A DNA stretch of 64,000 nt from Impatiens glandulifera (Eukaryota; Streptophyta; Magnoliopsida; Ericales; Balsaminaceae). Shown in pieces: positions 36,590 through 48,410 of the stretch. The notes under the pieces are model-generated. The model made no database searches and had not been told where the DNA came from. It worked only from the letters and a program-made list of their open reading frames with translations. The position numbers and the translations under genes are program-made. Every line of letters starts with the position of its first letter. Within the stretch, counting starts at the first letter, position 1. The stretch is taken from assembly GCF_907164915.1 (NCBI RefSeq), contig NC_061867.1, positions 44,674,242 to 44,738,241 of the forward strand, given 5' to 3'.

Positions 36590-36893
36590 TGACATTTTCC
36601 TCCGAATAAGAAGTTTGTGATTTCTACACATCATATGCCCACTCAACTAGATTCGGCGTCAGCAAGTTAGGAACCAAAAATGTAGGTGCTAAGTAGAAAT
36701 ACTTCAGCATTGGTTGTAGCATTGGTTGTGCCAAGAGTTGTATAAAAAATCGAGGGCCAAAACTATGTTTCAACCTAGACCTACAACTAAGACAAATTGT
36801 AAAGTTAAGATTAATGTAGTTGTTCGAAATGAAGGGGAATATGTGGTAACAAGTGTATGTCTTGAGAATAATCATAAATGAAGCCCTAAGAAG
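36590..36893 (+). pseudogene. FAR1-domain (MULE transposase type) fragment
   Basis: Read on the plus strand, frame 1 gives FSSE*EVCDFYTSYAHSTRFGV and then K*KYFSIGCS, the start of a FAR1 DNA-binding domain. After a frameshift comes RPTTKTNCKVKINV, then EYVVTSVCLENNHK*SPKK. The C..(x)..HNH-like end of the domain is thus recognisable. In-frame stops at 36607 (TAA), 36694 (TAG) and 36879 (TGA) plus the frameshift rule out function. FAR1/FHY3 proteins are domesticated MULE transposases; given the flanking repeats, a transposon origin is likelier than a broken FHY3-family gene. Confidence 0.75.
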
Positions 36894-37589
36894 ATGAATT
36901 GGAGAAAGATCATCTTATTACCATTCTATGAACGGAGACCTATTTGTCTTCCATTTTTATTCCTTCTTCCAATGGTAGATTATCGATGAATTGGAGTTCT
37001 CTCTTCGGTATATTGATGTAGAGAACATAAAAGTGGTCACTAATTATAATAGGGAACAAGATCTGCAAAGTCCGATTTGAAGATATATATGATATATTCA
37101 GATATATATTAAATTATACATACATGTTACTTACAAGGGGAGTCTTTTTGAAGTCTTCCTGTTTTATTCCAAAAAAAATGACTTCATCTTGAAGAGCATT
37201 AGAAAAAGCTTCTAAAATATGACTTTCACTCTACAAATTAATATCATAATAAGACCAGACTATCAAATTAAAAAACAAAGATAATAAGACCATCAGATAT
37301 AAACAGCTTACAAAAGCGTAGGTAATAAGGCAAATTCTCTTGACGGGCGTTCTCTTATTTCAAAGGTTGATTAAGTGTGTCATTACATCGACCACACCGG
37401 AATTGACATAGCATTCACTTTTCAGTCGCTTTTTAGTGAAAAATTATGAGATCTATTGAGCGTGGTGTAAATTTCGTAGAATAACATTTCATTGATGGTT
37501 GAAATATCAAATTACTTAGAATATTTTTGAGTGATGGTTGTCATGTATGGAGATCGCAAGGCCTGTGGAAGTTTCGTCTTTCTCTTAAG

Positions 37590-38110
37590 ATTTTCTCTTA
37601 TTGGTTCGTTACCAAGTTCGTCAACCACCATTGCGGGTGTTTTTTCACCAAGTTTGTCAACCACCATTGCGGGTGTTTTTTCACCATGTTCGTCAACTAC
37701 CACTGGGGGTATTTTTTCACCATTAACCACCACCATTTCTAAAGAATTTTCTACTTCAACCTTTACTACGGGTGGAGGTTGAAGGATCGGTGGAAATTTC
37801 ATCTTATTCTTAAAATTTGTTCTTATTGGGCCTTTTGTTTTTTCTCCTACTAACCACCATCATTTGTAAAGTATTTTATGCAACTTCTTCAACCTCCTTC
37901 GATGGTAGTGGAAGTTGAAGGGCCCGTGAAATTTCTGTCTTCTTCTTAAGATTTTTTCTTATTGGGGTGTTTTACACCAAGCTCTTCAACCTCCACTACG
38001 GGTGTATTTTTACCAACTTCTTCAACCTCCACTACGGGTGTACTTTCACCGTCTTCTTCGACCTCTACTACGGGTGTTTGCACCTCCAATTCGGGTGTTT
38101 TTGTGAAGAA
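37590..38110 (-). repeat. 36-bp repeats encoding GEKTPAMVVDKL-type units
   Basis: Two blocks (37604-37720, 37975-38090) of a 36-bp tandem repeat. On the minus strand, 37512-37802 is open and encodes 12-residue repeats (GEKTPAMVVDKL), a low-complexity linker of the kind found between the N-terminal module and the peptidase in Ulp1-type transposon proteins. The intervening sequence has stops. Confidence 0.6.
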
Positions 38111-38659
38111 CTTTTAGAGAGCAACCCTAAGATTTTCATATTCGCACATAGCATCATATAGTACTTGGATGGAGGTCTCACACAATGGCCTTGTATCCCA
38201 TTTATTTTGTTTTTTTACTCTCTAACATCTACCAACATGTGCCTTTTCAAAGATTCTTTGTAGAGTTATAATGAAATTGAATGTTTCATTGACAACCAGT
38301 CATAGCTTCTAAGGCGTTGCCCTAGAGTCAACATTTTGCACCCTCCATCCCCTTCCTCAGGCTGAGGCACCCCTTCAACTCCCCCTGCATCATGTTCCTC
38401 CTCATTTGGAGGTGGAAGTGGAAGGCGTCCAACATCGCTTCCACATTTGAATCCTCCTTTTGCAACTCTTTGGACAACCTATTCTTAAACTTACTATCAT
38501 TCTAACATGGCAGTATTAGAAATCGACGTTCATGAGGTATTTGGAGTTCAGGGTTGCAGACCCTATACAAGTAGCACAACTAAATATATATATATATATA
38601 TATTCAATATGTTAAAAACATTTACATTTGAATAAACCACCAAAATAAAGTATCCGATG

Positions 38660-39350
38660 ATAAATATTATTTACGAGGAGAAATGTTTGTGGTCCTTGTA
38701 ATGAAGACTTTCGTTCTTCTTCCATTTAGCGCATGATTCAATAATCCGTCAAGTGTGAATTTGCACCAATTCAACTTTGGAATATTATGAACATCTAAAA
38801 TAAATTTCATAATTGTAATCATGTGGGTACAAAATAGAATTTAAGGATTATTAACAATACATAGAAGTGTATATAAATGACCAAAATGAGATTAACTCTA
38901 TACCTAGATTGTTGACCCGGATGCATTGTCTAAAGAAAGCAACTCACAACATATAGTACAAAGTCTATCTTAAAATTATTGTTAGTTATTGTAATCTCCA
39001 ATATTTTGTTCGGCATTTCAGTCACTTTAGAATTGCCACTTGTATTTCCCCATCGACTCTTAAACTCTGTCAACTTGTAGTCGGGGTACCTGGTCTCGTT
39101 TCCTTCGTATTCTACAATATTTATCTCCCCTATAGGTAGACTCAATACATATTGAACATCATCTTCTTGGATTTTTACTTCCTCGCCACTTTGTAGGATG
39201 ATCACACGCGTACTAGTGTCAAACGACCTGACAAAGTATTGAGAGAGTTCGTCAGGGCATTTAGAAAGAGATGTTGATAGAAGACTTCCAAAGCCTATGA
39301 CCTTCACTGCCTCTTTTTGTTGATCAGATAGTCATTGAATAAGATGGTTA
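38660..39350 (-). pseudogene. N-terminal module of a transposon-borne Ulp1-type protein
   Basis: Minus strand. YLSDQQKEAVKVIGFGSLL, then CPDELSQYFVRSFDTSTRV, then EEVKIQEDDVQYVLSLPIGE, and a terminal FKIDFVLYVVSCFL (open from 39307 to 38930). After a probable intron, HNIPKLNWCKFTLDGLL follows. This order is typical of the plant proteins annotated as ulp1 protease family within MULE and CACTA elements. No Ulp1 catalytic His/Asp/Cys block could be found downstream, and stops interrupt the continuation. Confidence 0.65.
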
Positions 39351-39589
39351 AGGACATAAGACAAGGTCCTAGTCAAAAATATGTTGTGGGCAGCTTTTAT
39401 TTTATTTTGGGATATGTCAGCTGTAGTTCTATTTGTACCCTCTACTGTCTCTTTTGGGGAAAGGTTAGTTGCTATATTTCTTTTATATACTCTAAAAACA
39501 AATAAATGATCCAAGAAGATTAACATGGTATATATACTCTAAATAAATAGAGAGTTATACAAATTAATAGATAACAGATAAAATGAAGG

Positions 39590-39765
39590 CAAAAAATCAT
39601 CCCGAAAATGAATATTTCAGGAAACAATTGTCCTGAAATATCTAGTTTTGGGAGAGAAAATGTCCCAAAAATGTACATTCGAGAAAAAATCGTCACAAAA
39701 GATTTATTTATGGGATGTTTTTCTCCCAAAAAGAAATTTTCGGGAAAAAATCATCCCGAAAACCA
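39590..39765. repeat. Right TCCCGAAAATG repeats
   Basis: Degenerate copies related to 36300-36520 (CCCGAAAATGAATATTTC, GTCCCAAAAATGTACATT, TTTTCGGGAAAAAATC). Farther right (39880-40090) a run of AAACCCTAAT/AAACCCTAAC-containing sequence is seen, perhaps a subterminal region. Confidence 0.65.
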
Positions 39766-40299
39766 AAAACAGATTTATTATTTGCTTGTTTCACTGGTTT
39801 GATTTTATTTTCGGGGAAGTTTTAATCCAATCAAACAAAAACACACTTTTAATAGCTCCAACCAAAAATCTTCCTAAACGCAAGACCCTAATCAAGAAAC
39901 GCTAATCTAATCGCAAAACCCTAATCCAAAATTGATAAACCCTAACAACAAACAAGCATACAAATATATCGGGATTAAAACATCAAACAAGCCTACAATA
40001 TTTCGGGATCGCAAAACCCTAATCAATAAACGTTAAACCCTAACAACAAACAAGCATATAATATATCGGGATCAAAAAATCAAACAAGCATACAATATCG
40101 GGATTTTACCTTGGTGACTTGGTGGATGCAAGAAAAATATTCTCCTGGAACAAAGACGAAGAGACATAGGTTTAGAAACGAAGAGAAGACGGAAGAGACT
40201 ATAAGACTTACCATTTCAAAATTTTAGGCTGAAGAATAAGGATATCCAAAATTGCTGACTAAAGAAGAATGAAGAAGAAGACGTTGAATAAGAGGTTTC

Positions 40300-40960
40300 A
40301 CTTGAGAGGGAACTTAATGGGAAAGAATGGGAGGTTTTTCAAAGTGTAAACCAACGCCAGAAAAATAATTTTTAAAAATGTTTTATTAGAAGAAAAAACT
40401 CTAGATCTCATAACATCATCTCCTTTGTTGTAGAGAAGGAGATAAACACATACTCGAGAAATGATCGTCAGCACGATGAAGGGTATAAGCAATACATGAC
40501 CCACCAAAGATTGAGATTGAGAGTATTATTCCGATTATAAAAATTCAAGACTAAAAATTTGATTCGGAAAAATAAACAAATTTTACCGAACAAATCACAA
40601 CACCATCTCCAATATGAGTGGTGAAAAAATAAACGAGATACTCTCCGATACTAGAAAATCCACTAAAAGGGTCGTGAAATGATGACTTTTCAATTTTTCT
40701 AAAGTTTTTTACTAATGAGAAGAAAAATAATATTGTTATGACTTGATTGTGACGTCTAGTTTATTTTTTGATAAAGAATTAATTCTTATTAAACCAAATA
40801 AGAAGTTACAAATAAAATATTAATTTGTAAATAATAAAATATAACGAATGTTAAATAATATTGATTTGCAAAAATTAAAATTCTAATAGAAATCATCCAA
40901 TAAAACACAACACTAATTCAAATCTAAGTGGACGTTCTGAACCTACTCGCGTACCAATGT
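40300..40960. other. AT-rich spacer
   Basis: No gene seen. Confidence 0.5.
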
Positions 40961-40961
40961 T

Positions 40962-41420
40962 TTGGAAGAAAAAATAACCCTTGAAACAATGAATTACTCT
41001 ATTTATTGTAACACTTTATCTCAAAAACTCTTCATAGACAAGATACCTTATTTGCAAGATGGAAGACCAATTGATATGGTCTTCAACTCACTAGGAATGG
41101 AAAGAGAAACAAGGAATTTTCAACAAAGATGTGAATTAGGCAGGATTGGTCGACGAAATATGAACCGAATTCAGAAGATCATTTCATTTTTGGATCTTAG
41201 ACGAAGGGATTTAAGAGATGGTAACTGAGCAATTGGAATAATCGGGTTCATTGGTATTCGTCACTCCAGAATGAAAGAGGCGATCTCGTAGTTCTTGGTC
41301 TATGAAGATGTGTTGTTAGGTGATCTATTTTTTCCCATTGAGGCTGAACCTAAACTTGTGCTAGAAAGATATAATGGAAGACTCCTTTGGGTCTTTCAAT
41401 ATCAATAGGTTGATTGTTTC
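40962..41420 (+). pseudogene. Plastid rpoB-derived insertion (NUPT), rearranged
   Basis: The 88-codon frame 40962-41228 contains IPYLQDGRPIDMVFNSLG, matching the plastid RNA polymerase beta subunit near its C-terminal third. Directly after it comes NFQQRCELGRIGRRNMNR, matching a segment several hundred residues nearer the rpoB N-terminus. Further right, FLVYEDV (about 41297) also resembles rpoB. Pieces are thus joined in non-native order, as is common in nuclear plastid DNA inserts. The surviving frame is unlikely to encode a working protein. Confidence 0.6.
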
Positions 41421-41675
41421 TGATGCTAAAAAATAATTGGAGAATAATGAAAAAAATGGTTATTCAATTTTAATTATGTATAGAGATAAAAGAGGACCAA
41501 GTCTAAGTTTTATACTTATCATATTTACATGTTGATATACATTTTTCATTGTATGTTTTGGCAATATGTTTCAATATTATTATAGATAATGTACTAAAAT
41601 ATTTTGATATTGTTATAAGATAACTTTTCATTAGATCAAATTGGGTTACGTATTTTATTTCAATTAAATTTTTTA
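41421..41675. other. Short AT-rich spacer
   Basis: Nothing recognised. Confidence 0.5.
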
Positions 41676-43190
41676 TAGTCTAAATTTATATATATAATAA
41701 TGCTTAATTTTAAAGTGTTCGAATTTTTGGGTCGAGAGTTGTGATTAATTTGGATATATATGTGAGAGTAAATGGATACTTGGGTCGGAGTAGATTGATC
41801 GGCCCATAAACTTAAAATGGTTAAAAATAAAATAAAAAAATGCTATAGGTATGTTTCGAACTTTCAACCTAACAAAAACAATTACAATCATTTAACCAAC
41901 TAGGCTAATAAGACTTAATATTTTAACTTCAACACCAAATTTGATGAACGTGGAACATTCTTAACAATACAATTGATTTTTTAACTAACTAATCTATATA
42001 TATAATAATGCTTAATTTCAAAGTGTCTGAATTGACGGGTTAAGAGTTGTGGTTAATTTGTATATATATATGTGAGAGTAAATGAATATTTAGGTCGAAA
42101 TGTGAGTTGACCCGCCCATCAAAAAAAATTAAAAATGTTATATGTATGTTTCGAACTTGTAACCTAGCAAAAACAAGTACAATCATAACCAACTAGGCTA
42201 ATAAGATTTTATATTTTAAATTCAACAGCAAATTTGATGAACGCGGGATATTTAGTTCAACTTTTTAACTAATTAATATATATATATAATAATAATTAAT
42301 TTCAAAGTGTTCGGATTGCCGGGTCGTATATATAATAATGTTTAATTTCAAAATGTCCAGATTGTTGGGTCGAGAGCTGTGGTTAATTTGGATATATATG
42401 TGAGAGTAAATGGATATTAGGGTCAGATTGTGGGTTAATCGACCCATAAACTTAAAATAGTTAAAAATAAAATTAAAAATTCTATATGTATGTTTCGAAC
42501 TTGCAACCTAACAAAAATAAGTACAACCATTTAACCAACTAGGCTAATAAAATTTTATATTTTAAATTCAGCACCAAATTTGATGAACGTGGAACATTCT
42601 TAATAATATAAGTTTATTTTTTTAACTAACTAATTTATATATATAATAATGCTTAATTTCAAAGTGTCAGTATTGTCGAGTCGAGAGCTATTGTTAATTT
42701 GAATATATATGTGAGAGTAAATGAATATTTCGATCGGATTGTGGGTTGACCTGCCCATAAACTTAAAACAGATAAAAATAAAATTAAAAATGTTATATGT
42801 ATGTTTCAAACTTGTAACCTAACAAAACAAATACAATCATTTAACCAACTAGGCTAATAAGACTTTATATTTTAAATTCAACACCAAATTTGATGAATAT
42901 GGAACATTCTTAACAATATGAGTTCAACTTTTAACTAACTAATCTATATATATAATAATGCTTAATTTCAAAGTGTCTGGATTTTTAGATCAAAAGATGT
43001 GGTTAATTTTAATATATATATGAGATTAAATAGATAAATGGATCGAATTATGGGTTGACCCGCCCATAAACTTAAAATGATTAAAAATAAAATTAAAAAT
43101 GTTATATGTATGTTTCGAACTTGCAACTTAAAAAACATGTATAACCCTTTAACAAACCCTTTAATTCATTCATATATATATATATTAAAT
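41676..43190 (-). repeat. Cluster of tRNA-headed SINE-like repeats
   Basis: Four full copies and one partial copy head to tail. CCAACTAGGCTAA (A box in reverse) ends at about 41908, 42201, 42547 and 42857, and GTTTCGAACTTGC-type B boxes lie to its left. Spacing is 293, 346 and 310 bp; the longer one has a partial internal duplication at 42290-42370. Each copy also carries the GGGTCGAGAG...TGGTTAATTTGGATATATATGTGAGAGTAAATGG part. Same family as 4455-4990 in the mini-gene array. Confidence 0.65.
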
Positions 43191-43382
43191 CTTAATAGTG
43201 AAAAAGAGACGAAAGAAATTGACACATTTTTATTTTTTATTTTAATAATAAATCTAAATAAATAAAATTATTAATTCAAAACTTATTTAAAAGAATAATT
43301 AAAAAATCAATATTAATAGTATTTTTAATTTTTAGTCATATAAATTATATATCAACACAAAAAATTATAAATATAAATCTAC

Positions 43383-43455
43383 AATCTTGGTCTAGTGGTT
43401 GAAGTGTTAATGTTACATAATGAAAACCATGTTTCAATTCCCGTTGACACAATTT
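43383..43455 (+). repeat. tRNA-like head preceding the second satellite locus
   Basis: A-box-like TGGTCTAGTGGTTG (43388-43401) and B-box-like GTTTCAATTCCCG (43431-43443). Position and spacing relative to the following array mirror 26965-27045. Confidence 0.5.
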
Positions 43456-43489
43456 TCAAACTATTTAAAAATATTGATGGTTAATATGT

Positions 43490-45060
43490 GAAATAAAAAA
43501 CGTTGGTTTATCGAAATGAGGAGATGGTTGGATGCGAATGATATTGGTTAAAATTTATGATAAAATTGGTGGATGGGTGGATAAATGAAATTCATAATAT
43601 TAGTGGTATATAGAAGGAGATGGTTTGTTGATTTAATCGAAGTGAAAGTGTAAGGTCACAAGATTAGAGGTCAATTGAGGTGGATAAAAATATAAAATGA
43701 GATGGTTGGTTAGTCGAAGTGAGTATGTCACACGATGAGAGGTCGATTGGGGGTTGGTGGGCCAAAGTGATGGTAAAAGAGATTGGTAATATACCAAAGT
43801 GAAAGTTTAAAGTCACGGTATGAGATGTCCGATTAGGGTGGATAAATATGAAATGAGATAGGTTGGTCAGTCAAAATGAGGATAAGTAAGTCGGGTTGTT
43901 TATTGTAAAATATGTGAGGAGATGGGTTGTTTGACCAAAATGAAAGTAAAGTCTCTAGATGAAAGGTCAGTTGAGATTAGTGGGATAAAAATGTGGAATG
44001 AGATGGTTTTGGTTAATCTAAGTAAGTAAGGTCACACTATGAGAGGTCGATTGGGGGATTGATGGGTCAAAGTGAGGATAAAATAGATTGGTAACATTGA
44101 AGATGGTTGATTTGACCAAAATGAAATTGTGTAAGGTCACACAATATGAGATGTTGATTAGGGTGTAAATAAATATGGAATGAGATGGTTAGTTATCCAA
44201 AGTGGGGATAAAAAAAAGTCAGTTTGTATATTATAAAATATGCGAGGAGATGGGTCACGAGATAAGAGGTCAGTTGGGGATTTGTGACCAAAGTGAAGAG
44301 TAAAAAAGATTGGTGATGTTGGAGATTTTTGATTTGACTGAAGTAAGGTCACATATGAGAAGTCAATTATTGGGGTGGATAAATATGGAATGAGATTTAT
44401 GGTTAACCAAATTAAGGATAAAGAAGGTCGGGTTGTATATTGTTAAATATGCTAGGAGATGAGTTGTTTGACGAAATGAAAGCAATGTCTCGAGATGAGA
44501 GATCGATTATGAATTGGTGGATAAATGTGGAATGAGATGGTTACTTAGTCAAAGTGAAAGTAAGGTAACAAGATGAGAGGTCAATTGAGGTGGATAAATG
44601 TGGAATGAGATATATGGTTAGCCGAAGTGAGGATAATAAAGTCGGATTGTATATTATAAAATATGTGAGAATATGAGTTGTTTAATGAAGTGAAAGTAAG
44701 GTCTTTGAGAGAATAGATGTCAATTTTGATTGGTGGATAAATATGGAATGAGATGATTTTTGATTAGTCGAAGTGAAATCAATGCAAAAAGATAGAGGTC
44801 GATTGGGAAATAAATTGATATTTGTGGTTAAAATATGCGAGAGAAGATTAGTTATTTGACTGAAGTGAAAGTTAAGGTCACGAGATGCGAGGTCGATTGA
44901 GCATTGATGGGCTAAAGTGAGGGTAAAAAAAATTGATAATGTTTGAGATTTTTGATTTGACCAAATGAGAGTGTAGGTCACGAGATTAGAGGTTCATTGG
45001 GGAAAAAATATATGATGAGATATGTGAGAAGATTAGTTGTTTTACCGAAGTGAATAAAAT
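43490..45060 (+). repeat. Degenerate satellite, locus 2
   Basis: Irregular tandem array of a roughly 100-140-bp unit built from GATGAGAGGTCGATTGGGG, GGATAAATATGGAATGAGAT, GGTTGGTTAGTCGAAGTGA and AGTAAGGTCACGAGATG motifs. Short minus-strand frames here (for example 44682-44981) are by-products of the repeat and not genes. Confidence 0.7.
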
Positions 45061-45535
45061 GTGTAATGAGAATGTTATATATTTTATTTTAATATATTAT
45101 TCGTGATTTATTAAGAATTTAAACATTGAAATACATATTATTATAACTTTTTTATTAAATTTATTTTATTTATATTGATATCTTAGCCGTCAATCTTCCT
45201 AGTTTAATTAAAAATTAATATTGTGATTATACTGAAATTTCAGTCAAAAGAAATACAAATTCATACTTTTTGTGGATAAAAATCAAACCGGAAGTTTATT
45301 TCTCAATTACATAAAAATAAATGGATAAATCTTAGTTTCAAATACATTCTCTAGTTTCAATTTCGAAACTGAAAAATTCAAACAAAATAAATTGACATAA
45401 AAAGAATTATAACAAAAAATTATATAAAATACAACAACAAAATAGATGAGATCATTCTTATTATTATCAACCAAAATCAAGGCTTAGTTCAAAGTATTAT
45501 TGAATCATAAATAGATAAAAATAATACAATTTTTA

Positions 45536-45724
45536 CTATTTAACAATCAGATTCTTAAGCTCACTAACACAACAAATTCTAATATAAGGACAACAAGAAT
45601 GTTTGTCAACAAAACCTTCAACTCTTCCCAATGAAGGCATACCTTCAACTCCTCCCAATGAAGCCATAGTAGTGATCATCACCATTATCACAACCATGAT
45701 AGCAAACTTCACAAAACTCGTCAT
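45536..45724 (-). CDS. Putative small secreted Cys-rich peptide (62 aa)
   Basis: Single ORF with a clear N-terminal hydrophobic signal (residues 1-24, FAIMVVIMVMITTMA) followed by a short duplication (ASLGGVEGMP / SLGRVEGF) and a C-terminal KHSCCPYIRICCVSELKN with paired CC...CC. Length, signal peptide and cysteine pairs fit a plant small secreted peptide. Four cysteines in a single short cluster do not match a defensin, thionin, LTP, snakin or RALF pattern that I know. There is no homolog in the window and no convincing TATA box. It could be a chance ORF; the signal-like start in AT-rich DNA is weak evidence alone. Confidence 0.35.
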   Translation of the reverse strand: MTSFVKFAIMVVIMVMITTMASLGGVEGMPSLGRVEGFVDKHSCCPYIRICCVSELKNLIVK

Positions 45725-45739
45725 TTCGTTTTCGAAAGT

Positions 45740-46370
45740 AAACTCTTGAGAAAATTAAATGACGAATGTTGTAACATTTTATTCACTTATTTATTGACAA
45801 AAGATAAATCTTCATAATCTTCAAATATTTACAAAATCTTATTTTGATTTAACATCAAATTGATTTGTGAATTCACAATTGTTTTTAAAAAATAATTTGT
45901 TGTAATATAACTAAGCTAATTTTCGTAATCTTTTAGTTATTTACAAAATCTTATTTTGATTTAATACTAAATTTGCATTCACTTTTTTTAATTCTTATTT
46001 TTTGATTTTGTGATCTCCATAATCTTTTCAATTTATTATAAAATTTTATTTTTATTTAATACTAATTTTATTCCAATTTATAAATTCTCAAATTATTAAA
46101 TTTTTTAAAATCATTAATTTTAGTGGGTGGGTGATGAAATCTTTTCTTTTTAGTATTTGTGGTCAATGGAAGAATGATCTATCATCAATAACTTTGGTTG
46201 GATGGTGAAATTTATCCTTTAATTATTTTTTATTTGTATTAAACATATTTTTTTTATGAGAAGTTTGTAATTTTCATATAAACTAATATAATAATAAATG
46301 AATTGTTATTATAAAATGTGCCTTATGGAAAATTGGAAGTTTCTATTACTACTAAAAAGTTTGGGCTGCC
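45740..46370. repeat. AT-rich region with a recurring ~100-bp motif
   Basis: CATAATCTTC...TTTACAAAATCTTATTTTGATTTAA-like blocks recur near 45810, 45935, 46020 and again at 47405-47480. No gene. Confidence 0.4.
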
Positions 46371-46374
46371 CTAA

Positions 46375-46505
46375 CCTTGGTAGAAAAAGTTTTAAAAATT
46401 GATAAAAAAAAAAAAACAATTTTGGTGAGATTTTGAACTCATAACAACTCACATTAAAACTTTTAATACATATCCTGAACCACCAAGCAAAAACCATTTA
46501 TATTT
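46375..46505 (-). repeat. SINE-like tRNA-related element with oligo-T tail
   Basis: On the minus strand, GCTTGGTGGTTCAGGA (A-box-like, about 46475-46490) is followed after about 30 bp by GAGTTCAAAATCTC (B-box-like, about 46427-46440). A T-rich run follows (complement of 46404-46417). Family not identified. Confidence 0.35.
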
Positions 46506-48410
46506 AAATTTACAATAAATATAACTAAATATTTTGATATTTATTTAAATTTACAATAAATATAATTAAATATTTTGATATTTTTAACAAATGGACTACA
46601 CTGCCAGAGGGCTGCTAGGATTGTAGGTTAATATGTATGTATGTCATGTAAAATATTGATGTAAGATTTTAATCTAACAAATGTCATTAATTAATCATTA
46701 GGATTTTTTTTTCTCAATTTTGTTGTTGTTTTTCTCATCCATTCCATACTGATCGTGTTTCTTTTGTACTTATAATAAATCCTTAACAAAAATAGAACAT
46801 ATAAAATTTTTCATCCCTAACTTTTAATTAATAACTTAGTTTGCTTCTATGAAATTTTTTAAATAATCTAATATATACCTTTTGTATTCTCTTTTATCAA
46901 TTACGTCATTCAATTTATTAATTAGAATAATAAAATATTCTATGTTTAAAAAATAAAAATAAAAAATTATTTTATCACTATATATTAATATATTTTAAAT
47001 CTTTTTTAAAAAGAAAAAGGTATATAAATATAATCTCTGTGAAATCAACGACACTCAACATTATTCAAATAAAATGGATTTATTACCCTAAATCCAAAAC
47101 TAACACATTCTTAGGTTATCATCCATAACTCTCTTTATGTGCCAAGTTTTAAGGTTAATAACTTCTTCCTAAATTCAATTTGTTACAATTCTTGCAATAT
47201 CAAGATAATCTTGTATGATCCCCTCCTTAATGAAGAATAAATAACGTGTTTGATTTTCGATTTTGTTCTTTTAGTAAGATGAAGTGATGTTTAACTTACA
47301 ACTTGTTTGATTACAAGAATAAATTTTGTTATTTACATTTGTGGATTTTCAATTTTTTGAAAAAAATAAATAAATGGTGAAGTTTGTAAGATTTTACTCT
47401 CTACTGTTTGTTGAGAAAAGATAAATCTTCATCATTTATCTTTAACTAATTACAAATTTTATTTTAATTTAACACTAAGCATTTGTGAATTCTGAAATTG
47501 CCAAACTTTTAAGAATAATTAGTTCTATGAATAATTAGTTCTATTATGTTGTTATTGAAATCTTGCGATTTTTTTAATGTTAGAAACTAACATGACGTGA
47601 TGAAAATAGAACATGTAACATTTGATTTCTTATTTTATGAGTTACTCTTATTCATTTTAAGTTGTTCACTTTGTACATAGACGAGATATAGAAAGTGCGC
47701 CAAATATAGTATCACTGGTGTATTATTGAACTTAACATAAATTAACTTAATGTATTAAAAAAATATATAGTATGTGATTCCTGATTAATGATAAAATATA
47801 AAAAAATATTGATGTTGCTGATTGGATACTTGTTAAGCTTAGAAATTCAATTGCAATGGTGATTGAATTTATGAGATGATCAATTTAGACAAGTTGTTGA
47901 GGAATTTTCAATAACAATTGGGCAACCATAAATAAATAAAAGTTTACCAAACATGGCAACATTTTTTAATCAAATTGATTATTGTTTGTTTTGTTGGTCA
48001 ATGAAAAGACTTTAATATTTTTTCTATTAAAAATTGACAAGGTTTTGTAAGAAATTTATTTTTACTAGTAGGTTTTGTAAGAAATCCTCATGTGACATGT
48101 GGGTTTTTTTCCTACTAAAAAAGAGGATCAGTATTAACACCCTAATTAAAAATAAAACTTACAACAAATTGTCTAACTTAAAAAGTAAAATTGATTTAAC
48201 CCAAAATTTAAAAGCATGTAATGACTAAAGATTAGTACTTTTCTCCTTGTTCCAAATTTAATTTTACCCATACAACTCAACCTCGTTGAGTTTTGTCATT
48301 AGAACTTTTAAAACCAATGTAACATTAATTCTTATTTTCAGAAGACATTTCCAATATTTAAAATTAGACAAAACAAAAATTATACATTAACTAGTCTTTA
48401 TTTAAATTTA
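46506..48410. other. AT-rich intergenic region
   Basis: No gene recognised. A short duplication (AATATAATTAAATATTTTGATATTT) lies at 46517-46590, and AGGTTTTGTAAGAAAT is repeated at 48040 and 48070. Confidence 0.5.

Larger units (their letters stand above)
35830..40300. mobile_element. Decayed class II element, Mutator-like with FAR1 and Ulp1-type modules
   Basis: Several elements of one decayed transposon lie here: CCCGAAAATGTACATTTT-type repeats toward the left (36300-36520) and right (39590-39765), a FAR1-domain transposase fragment (plus strand), a 36-bp repeat region, and a fragment of the gene class that carries Ulp1 peptidases in plant MULEs (minus strand). The combination suggests a Kaonashi-like MULE. 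The exact ends, terminal inverted repeats and target duplication were not located, so the limits are approximate. Confidence 0.5.

Noticed and set aside
44158..44981. Minus-strand ORFs with Ser/Thr/Pro-rich translation
   Set aside because: Lie wholly inside the degenerate satellite and repeat its period.
46309..46497. 62-codon minus-strand ORF
   Set aside because: Overlaps a SINE-like element; no conserved features.
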